From contig CM073593.1 in the NCBI GenBank assembly GCA_037074705.1, positions 17,551,001 through 17,615,000 on the forward strand: a stretch of 64,000 bases of DNA, given 5' to 3'. Shown one piece after another: positions 54,558-64,000 of the stretch. The DNA is from Zhengitettix transpicula. Taxonomy: Eukaryota > Arthropoda > Insecta > Orthoptera > Tetrigidae. The notes under the pieces were generated by a model. The model had not been told where the DNA came from and made no database searches. It saw only the letters and a list, made by a program, of their open reading frames with translations. Made by a program: the position numbers and the translations under genes. Numbering within the stretch: the first letter of the stretch is position 1; every line of letters starts with the position of its first letter.

Positions 54558-54975
54558 AAAAGGAAACATTTAAATTAAATTTGTAAACGTTAATAAAAGG
54601 TATAATATCGTCAGATTTCGATTTCATTTCGTTTTTATTTGATTGCATTTCGAGAGTTTGTCAGTAGTAAATTGTAAAATTAAATGTTCTTTATTTAAAA
54701 GGCCCAATAAAGATCCTGAGGTAAGAGAAAAGGACATTTTGTTTAAAATTGTTGTAAAGTTCAGCTAGTAAGTTGTTTTGTAAGGTAAAATAGTTGTGTA
54801 TAATAAACTAATTGTTTGATTAAATTAAATAAATGTTATTATTTCATGCTCCTGTCATTAGATAATTTTCAATTATTAGTTATATTTAATTAATTATATT
54901 TAATATTGAGTACCACATTTTGATGCTTTAACTTGCGGACAATCAAATCATTTTAATTGACGACTTTCATTGTAT

Positions 54976-55103
54976 ATTACATTTATAACGCCTCAACGTC
55001 GGGCAATTCAGATATATAATGGAATTATTCATTGCTTATTACATTTATGACGACCTCAACGTGAGGCAAAATCCTTTCAATTATTATACTTTCATTGTTT
55101 ATT
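54976..55103 (+). repeat. PBS-like units of copy 4
   Basis: TTACATTTATAACGCCTCAA then CGTCGGGC, and TTACATTTATGACGACCTCA then ACGTGAGGC, 61 bp apart. A third unit starts at 55093 and stops at TTATTACA. Confidence 0.55.
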
Positions 55104-55109
55104 ACAATA

Positions 55110-56066
55110 TATATATATTGTAATAATTAAAAAAATGGCGTACTTTATAATAAAAAGATTATTAAGGGAAAACAATTAAAAAAAATTATTATCAATTTTA
55201 AATACACAATAATATTCGGGATCTCAGGGTCTTAAATTGGGTTTGATAAATGGCTGAATTTATACAATGAAAATTACATTTACCTTTTATGGAAGTTAAT
55301 GCGTCTGAAACATAGACGAAATTTGTTGTGGAAGAAATAATACTACAGATTGAATTTAAACAGTTTTAAATTTCATCAGGAATTAACGATCTCATTTTAT
55401 CGATAATTAAATAATTAAAATTAAAGAACGATCTGACTTTTATCTTTTAAAAGTGGTTTACAATATGATTTTAAAGTTTTTCTACTTACGGCCGCCCAGG
55501 TCTCATTTTAGGTTTTTTGTGCACAAAATTTGGGGATATCACTGATTCTAGTACTCACAGACTCTAAATGTCAACAAATTCTAATTGGCGTAGATTGTTA
55601 GTTGGTCTAACACAAATTTGTAGGTTCTCGATGTTTTGCTGCAACCTGGATTTGCAGATCTCGTGACTTTAGTTGGAAATTTACTTCATTGGTTTGTCTA
55701 TGGCCAGCAGGTTGAATTTATGCTCGGGCACCGATTACAACATTAGTTTCACTCTCTCCTTCCCGACTGAAGATTGCTTTACTTTTCAAATTTTGAAAAC
55801 CTGTTATCAAACTGTTCTATTTGCGGTCCGCTGCCCGACTGCAAAACTTTTTATAACATGAATTTTCTGGTCTATACACCTCGCTGTTCTATGCCCGACT
55901 AACTTCCTCGTCTCGTAAATTTTGAACGCGTAAAATTCGCAGCCGATCGACAACAATACTTTCTTTGCCTTGCCGCCTTGTTGCGGCGTCCACTCTATAT
56001 CCACTAATAATGAGTCCTCTACAATCCAACTTTCCAATTAGCACAATGTCTTAATTACCAATTACT

Positions 56067-56067
<1 letters not shown>
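55110..56067 (-). mobile_element. LTR-L family copy 5, solo-LTR-like, minus strand
   Basis: On the minus strand it starts TGTAGTAATTGG and ends TTATTACA, with TATAT repeats on both sides, giving a clean ~958-bp unit like a solo LTR inserted in an AT tract. Contains donor-like GTAAGTA (55483-55489) after GGGCGGCC and the GACCCTGAGATCC block near 55230. It sits exactly where the third PBS-like unit of copy 4 is interrupted, so it inserted there. Confidence 0.6.

Positions 56068-56106
<39 letters not shown>
56068..56106. repeat. AT microsatellite
   Basis: Pure (AT)n next to the 5' end of LTR-L copy 5. A matching TATAT tract lies at its 3' end. Confidence 0.9.
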
Positions 56107-56111
<5 letters not shown>

Positions 56112-56125
56112 AAAGTCCCATTTTA

Positions 56126-56395
56126 AAAGCAATTACTAACATTAAAATGAAAAATTAACGTCTGATTGAAAATTAATAATAACAAAGATAGCCAAATACA
56201 GTCAAAAGAAGTAATAATATAAACATTACTCAACGTTTCTGGAAGCCTTGCTCCTTACTTCAGGAGGAGAGCCTAGAGCGACACAACTGCATTTCTACTG
56301 CACTTGAATAAAGGAACAAGGTTTCTGTAAACGTTGTGTGGTATTTATATTATCACTAATTTTGTATGTAATTGCCCATCTTTCTTATTATATAC
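56126..56395. mobile_element. Rep-C MITE, most complete copy
   Basis: Arms: AACGTCTGATTGAAAATTAA, AAGATAGCCAAATACAG and ATAATATAAACATTACTCAA on the left; the inverted equivalents CAACG..GTTGTGTGGTATT, TATATTATCACTAATTTTGT and CATCTTTCTTATTA on the right. Centre GAGCCTAGAGCGACACAACT. About 270 bp, no coding. Confidence 0.7.
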
Positions 56396-57599
56396 CATAA
56401 CCGTTCCGTTCACGCCAAATGTATATATTTAGTATATTTTAATGGAATATAATTTCCCTAAGTAGTAGGCAAGATTGGCAATGGGATGTCTCGTGGCGCC
56501 CGCCAGCTGGTTGACCTCTGGGGCTTGCCGTTACAATGAGACCATTAAACATCTCCTCCACGGGCACAAGATCGCAGCTTGCTGATGTCACCGCATAGAG
56601 GCGCCACTCCCGCCGCTGCCCACAAGGTGAAGGACCCCGAACAGGTTATTTGGATACGACTCCCGTGGTTTTGTTTATACACGCTGCACTCTGCCTTCTG
56701 CATGCGTGAAAATGGAGACTCCCGCAACTCTCTCCTCGTCAGCGAATTTGCAGTCTTGTTCAGCAACGCGTGAGTTCGTCGGTCTGAGCTCCAATCAGTT
56801 ATCTCATTTTCCCTAGACGACAGCAAAAATCTCATTGTGTTTAATTTTTTATCGATTATAACTTTTATCCTAAGATTTTCGGTTGTTTACATACTACGTA
56901 CAGTATATACGAAATTCAAATTATGTACATCATTAACAGGTGCACATGGTAATTAGGTTTGTACATTAATTAACCTAATTTTGCGACCGTTACCATTTAA
57001 AAAAAAACTCAAAATTTGTAAAATGTTGAATTATTTTTTTTAGCTTTCGACAATATTGCCGCAATTACCATCAATTTTCCAAAACAATTTGATATTTCAC
57101 GAATTTTATTTAAATTTTGTGTTCGTCTGTCTTACGGACATCCAATAACATCATAACGGTCATCTACGGTCCAAATTGATCTTTAATCTTCTTCAGATTT
57201 TGCAGCAGAACGTAGCCATTTACAAAAATTAATTATATGTTAACATTTAAAACTCCCTTGTCCAAATCGACACGTCTAATTAATTATTATTATTTGTTTC
57301 CACTATCGGTGGCTTATAAAAACAGTGAAAATAAAATACAAGAACAATAAAACTAAATTACTCAAATTAAATTTCGTTTTATTTGATTGAAAATTTTTAA
57401 GATTTTAGAATATTTGCAATTTTTTGGGGAGACATACAAATGTATTAAACCAGTTGATCTGTTGTGATAAGAAACAGAAACATAAAATTTGAATATACTA
57501 CATTTAAGTAGGTATATCAGAATGCGTAAATGGTTCAATTAGAACGCAAATAGCATAATACCTTCTAATTCAATACAAATTTAACAGGATTTATTTAGA
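56396..57599. other. Unassigned DNA with a GC-rich island
   Basis: 56480-56830 is far richer in G and C than its neighbours, with overlapping frames on both strands (plus 56579-56773, minus 56545-56835) and no recognised protein. It could be an exon, promoter or repeat. The rest is AT-rich. Confidence 0.3.
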
Positions 57600-57995
57600 A
57601 ACTACTCGGGTTGTCATAAATACACTCAGCGACATCCATAACCGCGGATTTGATTCCACTCTAGGTTGTTTTCGCCCCTCCACCCCATTCCTGAAGGCGT
57701 TCACCTCCAATACAGAAAGAGGTAGAAAGTATACACAAACAACATCGGGAGAAACACTATCAATCTCATTGACCCCGTAAAATATTATTTGACCCAATGT
57801 CGGCCGTTTTAGAATGTTTGAAACTTTCCACTCCCGCCCCTGGGGGTTGTAGTCGTTTCTTACCCCCACAGTGTTTATTTCCGGTTTTAAAGGAACACAA
57901 GAACGAAATTTAGTCATATTTGCGCCACGGGTATAGATTTGTATGCGGAACATACACATAAACAAACCCATAATCATACAGTCAATTTTATTTAT
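57600..57995 (+). mobile_element. Rep-A, single-unit copy with both ends
   Basis: CTACTCGGGTTGTCATAAA, one unit from CACTCAGCGACATCC (57625), then CCCCTGGGGGTTGTAG, TGCGCCACGGGTATAGATTT, GCGGAACATACACATAAAC and TCAATTTTATTTATTAG. A clean minimal Rep-A of about 395 bp. Confidence 0.8.
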
Positions 57996-58302
57996 TAGAC
58001 TAAGGTTAACGATAACATTCCTGTTTAAAAATATAATTTTGAGTGTAATACAGCTGCATTCTTCGAAAATAATTATATTACGGCCTCGAATATCCTTCGT
58101 ACTATTTTATTATAGCGATGGGAAGAAACTGTTCCAGGAGTCTCCAGATGGCCATACTCTTTTTACTTTCTGATTATCCGTTACATAATAATACGATAAT
58201 TTTACTCTGAAATTTAATTTTTATTAAATTATTTAATTCTTATCAGCAGCCTCAGAATGATTAAAAATACGTGGTAAAGACTCGAGCATACCGTCACAGT
58301 CA
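57996..58302. other. Unassigned AT-rich DNA
   Basis: No feature seen. Confidence 0.4.
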
Positions 58303-58515
58303 GGTTTTTTCTTTTTTTATATTGATTTATTTACAGTAGAATCAACAGCTCTGGTTATTAGTGGCTCAGTATGAGAACTCATTTTTTCATTTCGGGGGAC
58401 TGATTTGATGAGAGTTTGTCTCACGCACACAAATATCCATGCGCTCGCCGGGATTCGAACCCAGGACCTCTGTGATGAGAGACAGTCACGCTTACCCCTA
58501 CACCACTGAAGTTGG
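58303..58515 (-). mobile_element. tRNA-derived SINE with A-rich tail
   Basis: Minus strand: box A TGGTGTAGGGGTAAGCG (58505-58489), box B GGGTTCGAATCCC (58462-58450), then a ~120-bp non-tRNA body and the A-rich tail AAAAAAAGAAAAAA (58304-58318). About 210 bp in total. The anticodon arm has an 8-base loop, so it is a SINE head and not a tRNA gene. Confidence 0.7.
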
Positions 58516-58924
58516 GCTGGTTACTGAGAACGAGATTAAATTTTTCCATTTTAACGTAAATTCACGAAAATTAAGTACAATTTTCAAATGGAATGATCTG
58601 GAATCATTACGGATAAGTTGTTACTGGTTTCATAAATTATGAATAGAGATATCTAATAAAAAAAATTATATTGACATATAATTGTCAACATACAGACAAC
58701 TAAACAGAAATGTTATTTCATTAATTTGAAAAGTCAGATAAATATAATTATTAAATAAATAGAAATTCAATGTAACGGTTTCTTCTTAGATCTTTCAATT
58801 GGTAGAAGAAACATCGCACGATATTTCTGTTTAGTTGTCCGAGTGTTGCCAATTATATTCAAATAATTCTTGTTACAGCCGTTAATTAATATTATATTTT
58901 ATATTGAGTAACTGAACTGAAATT
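58516..58924. other. Unassigned AT-rich DNA
   Basis: No feature seen. Confidence 0.4.
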
Positions 58925-59360
58925 AATATGAAAAAGAATTCTAAAACACTTCAAAACTTAAGGGGGTTATCACTTGCCTTTTTCTCAATTATTTCTTTAT
59001 TATATTCATCATCTACATCAATTTCTTATTCTTTATTCTCTTTTATAATTTTCATTGAGATTTGGATGAAAATTATCAGAATTAAAGAACTAAAAATTGA
59101 AGTACTATTTGTTTTAAATCGCAGTGTTCAGTTTTTATTGACATCCTCACTGGCAATTTTATTTTTAAGAAATTCCAAACTTTGAAAAAATTTTACTTCT
59201 AATTTTTTTTTGCAGAATACGATTCCTTAATTCTCTTAAACAACTCGGAACAAGTTTACACTACTGCTTTTGTTTCCTGACAGCATTTTTATACAAACGA
59301 AAATTATTAATCTACGAAATAAAATTAATGACGATCACGTACTGAATCAAATTGTAAACA
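58925..59360 (+). pseudogene. Possible insect gustatory-receptor relic
   Basis: Frame 58928-59185 is hydrophobic and reads KTLQNLRGLSLAFFSIISLL, then ISYSLFSFIIFIEIWMKII and RSVQFLLTSSLAIL. This resembles the late transmembrane region of insect gustatory receptors (LR..H..L...I..LN..YG...L, then a ....QLL stretch). After a T-rich stretch ending in GCAG (59216), another frame at 59294 reads TKIINLRNKINDDHVLNQ, like the next conserved block. The following exon (TYhxxxxQF) was not found and the frames are not joined. A chance hydrophobic frame in AT-rich DNA remains possible. Confidence 0.25.
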
Positions 59361-62300
59361 AATGTTTCTTTATTATGTTATATATCCACGAATGGAGAGA
59401 GAATGAATTATTTGCTTATAATTTACCAAATTTCTTGTGCTCTGTTCGCCTCCCACACTGTGAAACGTATGTGTTGAATGCGGAACCAATTAAAGCAGCA
59501 CAAGCGTAACATTCTTGACTTATGAAACGAATTCTCGTTTAATAATTACACGGCGGCATGTATTAAGTTTACATGTTATGCATTAAGTCTGGAAAATGTT
59601 TTTTTCTTTCAAACACGGTATCTGGGAGTTTTCAAGATTGTTCTATAACCTATTTTGAAGCAGACTTAAATTATGCTCGGCTTCAAAATGTTTTACAATT
59701 TGTTATTTTATCCACAAAAATGTTTTCTTTTACGCTGTCGTTTACAATAAGCTTTAAATAATCTCACAGTATTTAAAATAGTCGCACATAAGTTTTCCTT
59801 GTTGTATCTGAGACGAGACCTGATCAAAACTAGGATGAACTCCTTCTAACCCATAAAACAAGAAAAACATAATTACTTCTGTTGTTATAAGATATAAAAC
59901 TTTTATATTATAAAATGCAGGGTTGCAGATTTTCATTTTATTGGCATATATTTTTACGTTCACTCACGATTCAATGTTTCCAAAATATCAATAATATTAA
60001 GACGATAAAAAAATTTCTGCTCAGATCAGTACGTACATGTAAAAACATTCGTTTGACCAACTCCATATTAAAATTCCCATGTACCATTAATAGATTACGC
60101 CTGTTTTGAAACAACACGATATAATTCATAACAACTATTCATCTATTACAAAGTGGTAATTTTTAGACGGCTTTACTAGATTCTTATCAGCTTGATTTTT
60201 GTTGAAGCATCGTATTTAAGACACTACTGATACTTTTTTTATGATTATATAGTTTTAGCGATAACCAAGTTGCATCTTACTGATAGAAATGTTTAAGTTT
60301 TGACTACCACGATTAATTCCTTCTTTTGCCTGTATAATACTGTAACACGTGTATTTTGGTTTAGTTTTGCTTTGTCTCGGAAGTGTTGTTTGCTGTGGTT
60401 TGGAGAATTCGAAATCGTGCACGTGCATGGGGGTGGAGGAGATAAACATTTCCATCCAAGTAATTTTCGTGTCCTGTCTCGATTGTTGGGCTCAACATGA
60501 CAGAATAGTTGGCCATTGTTGACTACGAAACTGTAGCTGCGTGCTATAACTCTTGTAACATTGGAAGAATCAGTGAAACTGACATTTCGACGAAGTTATC
60601 TAATGATGAAAAAAGTAAAAGAATGGGAGGCTATAATAAGATAAGCTTCTGAAACTGGGAGAGTTGTTCTGCGCTCACCGCAGCTGGTGGATGTGATTAT
60701 GAGAGGCTCCGTATTGCGTTACGTGTATACATTTTAAGTGTCACCGATCTACAAATCTCATGAGTTCTGCTGTAAACTTTTCCAAGTTGTTGTCTCTGAT
60801 ATAGTCCGAGGCAGAATCGTCGTGGGAAAGGGGCCACAATTTGTTAGTGAAGAGTTCATCGAAGCCACACAAGTTTAGTACGACGGCTTGCCAGCAATAA
60901 ATCCCGGAGGCCAACGCCTTAGCCAGTGGTCAACCCCTGAGTCGACGCCTTGCAATGGTCCTGACTAAAGTCATCACTGCACTTAACCCGTTCTGCTGAC
61001 TGTGAGATACGGAGACGTCGGTACGAGAGCTACAGCAAGCAACACAACACAGAATAGCAGTACGTATTTGGTACGGGCAGCAGATCTCTTCTATTTTAAA
61101 ACCACAGGAGCCTGAGATAAGAGTTTTTCATGCTTAACTGTAATAAACTTATATAAAAATTTCTTTAATGGTCAATAATTTTTTATTTAACGTAGCCCAC
61201 AAAAATAATTCTTTACAATACTGTAGAAATTTACTAGGCCCGATGGTCTTGAAGCACAAGACTCTGTACTCATTCCACTCAGGTAATTTACCTATGTGGG
61301 AAATATCACTAAGTATAGAGAATAACGGGATCGAGCAAATATAAAGTGCGTAAGCGTAAAACGAGTAACAAAATTTACAGAAAAATCTGCCATGTCTACC
61401 AATAATCGCATTAATTAAGAGAGATGTAGTCATAACTCGCGCAGAAACTTATTTCCTGTACTAGATTATCTGCAACAGATTTAAAGCGTAATTATCATAA
61501 TGAGTAAATGGTTGATTATTTTAATTAAAAACGCGAAATAACTGAAATCAGAGATTTTTTCCCCCGGATGTTTCCATTCAGAATATTATTTGTGTTTGAT
61601 AATAAGACTCATTATTTTTACTGTGATGAAATTATTTTCTTGATAGACGCGCTGTAATATGCGTTGTGTCGACGAGTAATTATAATCAGATTCCAGGTAG
61701 TTTTGAAGAAAAAATTTAAAAACTGAACATGAACCTATAGTTGATGGTTGTTCAAAAATATAATAATAAATGTTACCCGTTTTATTTAAAGTTTATAAAA
61801 CCACGTGGGATTAATTGTTTGCATAATTGGTTATTTCATTATTATTCATTGAAATTGATTCACAATCCCCGTTCACAACCTGCTTCTAGAAAGGTTTAGT
61901 AATTTCAAGGAATCTATTTGTCTCCAACCGTGTAGGAATATAATATACATTCAAGATTCAATGATAATTAATTGATCATTTATCTGAGGGCCCGCCCTTC
62001 ATACGGGAATGAAAATATTGTTCACTGCTCTTTGCTTTGGAATGTATGCTAAATATATTTTTTCTTAGGTTTATTATTTTTAAATTTAAATAGATTTTTG
62101 TATTCATTGGTTATTTCTATAAAATTATCTTCTCATCAACATTTCACCAAAAAAAATTGTTCTGGACGAAGGTGAGAGAAAATAGCTCACACCAAACCTG
62201 AATACTAAAGACGTCCAAAATTCTTATTAGCGTAATAAAACATTCTTATTTTCAGATCTCCTGTTCTCTAAGATAATTAATATTTACTTTTCCTTGCCCA

Positions 62301-63639
62301 AAAATTGAGGTTCTGTTTATTGGTGGCCTACATGATACCTTGGGAAACTCTCATCTTCTATACTAAGACTTAAATTCATTTCTATTGTTTTACAAAATCA
62401 ACGGATAATTTAGATATAATGTTTTGCATTGTAATTATAGGTGATTTTATTAATAAATTTTGATTGGTTTATCAATCAAAAATAAGTTAATTAATTTAGC
62501 ACCACATTAAATAATAAAAATAAATAAAATTATGTTCTTCTGAAGTAGGGTTAGCAACTCCGGATATTTATACTTTATTTCAGTAATGCGAAATCATTCA
62601 AATTTAGTTATTTACAAATTGGCTGACCACAACGAAGTCTTTATATATAAAATAATTGTAAATGTCTTAAAATATGCATACAACAGTCCGGCGGATGAAA
62701 ATTTGAGACAGCCACAAAGCTGGTAACTAATTTGGATGTTACTAAAAACTATGTAATGTTAATAATAATAAAAGATTCAAATACTCATGGTGTAAAATTA
62801 TATTCGATGTTAAGTTGATAAATATGGCGAGTTTATAGTCGAAAGCTACTAAAAGTAAGGATTGAAGATTTAATAAAACAAACTCTTTTCCGACGATCTT
62901 CAGTTATTTACCACTTAAGAGGTTCACATTTTTTTTGTTAAGCAATCAAAATCCCTGCCCAAACAATTATAATCATTTAGTTGGAAAGTTAATCATTTTG
63001 TCTCGTTTCATGGAAATCCAGTAAGACCTTTTTCTTCTGAAAAATAAAAAATTCAGCCATTAATTCAATGTACATGGCTGATTGATTTTGTTTAAAACCT
63101 TGTTAGAGCTCTGTATAACAGCAATATAATTTTTAATCGAAATCGGTTCAACAGTTCTTTTTAAAAGCGTGACAATCTGCTTCGCGTCCCCTGATCCATG
63201 AAACGTAATAATATATTTTCAAACAAATAAACAATTTCAGACTATATTTATATAGTTCACATCAATCGCAGCAACATTGGAGAAACAACAGAAATAGTCT
63301 CAATAGAGTATTCATCCGGGGAAACTTATTAACAAAACTGCACAAGAAGCTAAATTTCCTTAGCAAAATCATGATGAAAGTAAACAGAAACGATTTTTAA
63401 CTTTGATGATATTGAAAATATTCATCGATGGATATTAATTATATTACTAAGGAAAATAAAACACCTACGTTGTAAGGAAATGGTTTTAATGAATTAACGG
63501 TTATGAATAATTTATTATAACTCTTGGAAATTGGAATAATTTTTTTTTCAATTTTTCTATTACAACATTTCATTTGTTGAAAGACGTACAATTGAACGGA
63601 TTTGGTCACATACAAATAACTTTCAATATATAAATTGTA
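59361..63639. other. Long unassigned AT-rich stretch
   Basis: About 4.3 kb without a supported gene or repeat. 60660-61090 is less AT-rich but has no coding signal I trust. AATCGAAATCGGTTCAACAG at 63136 resembles words common in 3' UTRs of RTE-type LINEs, too short to call. Confidence 0.4.
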
Positions 63640-64000
63640 GTGATTTAAATTAATGAAAGTTAAAGCCTCACGTTAATGCGTCAACTTGTAGTAATTTAAA
63701 TATTAAAATGATATGATGTTTTAATATGAATCAAGATTTTAAAATAGACAAACAAAATTTATTTTATTAACGTACAAACAATTAAATTTACACAATTTAT
63801 TTAGACAAATAAATTTTAATTTATATTATCAATTGATCTTTTACAATCAAATGACTATTTCTCAGGGTCGTTTACTGGCCCTTTCATAAAGAAAACTTGT
63901 TAACAATGAAATTTTATCCAGCTATCATGGACTTAATTCATCAATAGATTAAATTCTAAACGAAATTCGAAATCAGTCGACAATATATTAACTTATGAGT
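63640..64000 (-). mobile_element. LTR-L family copy 6, cut by window end
   Basis: One decayed PBS-like unit (63664-63695: CCTCACGTTAATGCGTCAAC on the plus strand), AT-rich DNA, then the CTCAGGGTCGTTTACTGG block (63861-63878) in the same order as copies 1-3. The 5' part is outside the window. Confidence 0.5.

Larger units (their letters stand above)
54090..55103 (+). mobile_element. LTR-L family copy 4, plus strand
   Basis: Only plus-strand member. In order: TATA-like GATATAAATAGGAC (54381-54394), CTCAGTGATAC block (54463), CTGGTACCGGTAC (54533-54545), donor-like GTGAGTA (54551-54557), AATAAAGATCCTGAGGTAAG (54708-54727), then PBS-like units near 54976 and 55037 and a third broken off at TTATTACA (55103). 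The promoter, polyadenylation-type and PBS-type signals in one order support an LTR. The 5' limit is approximate. Confidence 0.55.

Noticed and set aside
58440..58506. tRNA gene on the minus strand
   Set aside because: Anticodon loop has an extra base, the acceptor stem fails, and the sequence continues into a SINE body with A-tail.
61149..61433. 94-codon minus-strand frame with hydrophobic segments as a receptor
   Set aside because: No conserved receptor motif seen and no neighbouring exons.
1..64000. A prokaryotic defence system, operon or prophage
   Set aside because: No dense gene packing, no ribosome-binding sites and no microbial genes. All recognisable content is eukaryotic transposons.

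Overview
This window looks like non-coding, repeat-dominated nuclear DNA from a large animal genome, most probably an insect. It is AT-rich and every open frame is short. There are no bacterial-style gene clusters, rRNA or intact tRNA genes. The recognisable content is eukaryotic transposable elements: mariner, LINE, Penelope, LTR, tRNA-derived SINE and inverted-repeat MITE. No intact host gene was identified. A few short open frames that look coding are listed as weak exon candidates. The species cannot be named from the sequence.

Layout. 0-9 kb: repeats named here Rep-A (a short element with internal ~270-bp tandem units and a GGAACATACA/TTTATT tail) and Rep-B (a retroposon-like element with an A-tail). 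They lie beside three degenerate minus-strand LTR copies, two of which carry tandem copies of a primer-binding-site-like motif, and a Penelope remnant (hammerhead-like motif plus a broken GIY-YIG frame). 9-20 kb: a foldback element, a mariner relic, an inverted Rep-B pair around a TA microsatellite, two LINE tails, a second hammerhead-bearing foldback and a second PBS-like array. 20-33 kb: mostly unassigned, with a mariner C-terminal relic, a LINE 3' end fused to an inverted-repeat MITE (Rep-C), two long Rep-A copies and more Rep-B. 33-38 kb: a ~30-bp minisatellite, then a ~3.9-kb inverted-repeat structure with ~800-bp arms. 38-48 kb: an internally deleted mariner with both TIRs, a SINE, a well-defined hammerhead foldback, a second locus of the ~30-bp minisatellite, a short LTR retrotransposon with PBS and degenerate coiled-coil frame, and a tandem Rep-B pair. 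48-64 kb: SINEs, a hAT-like MITE, two LTR copies in opposite orientation meeting at a palindrome, a Rep-C MITE, Rep-A, a possible gustatory-receptor relic, and an LTR fragment running off the end.

The most unusual signals are: hammerhead-ribozyme-like cores at four loci, in two cases as inverted pairs; a PBS-like motif repeated in tandem beside LTRs of one family and in an apparently unrelated element; a conserved splice-donor-like site inside five LTR copies; and Rep-A, which carries one to four internal satellite-like units between constant ends. Rep-A, Rep-B, Rep-C and LTR-L are labels used only in this report.
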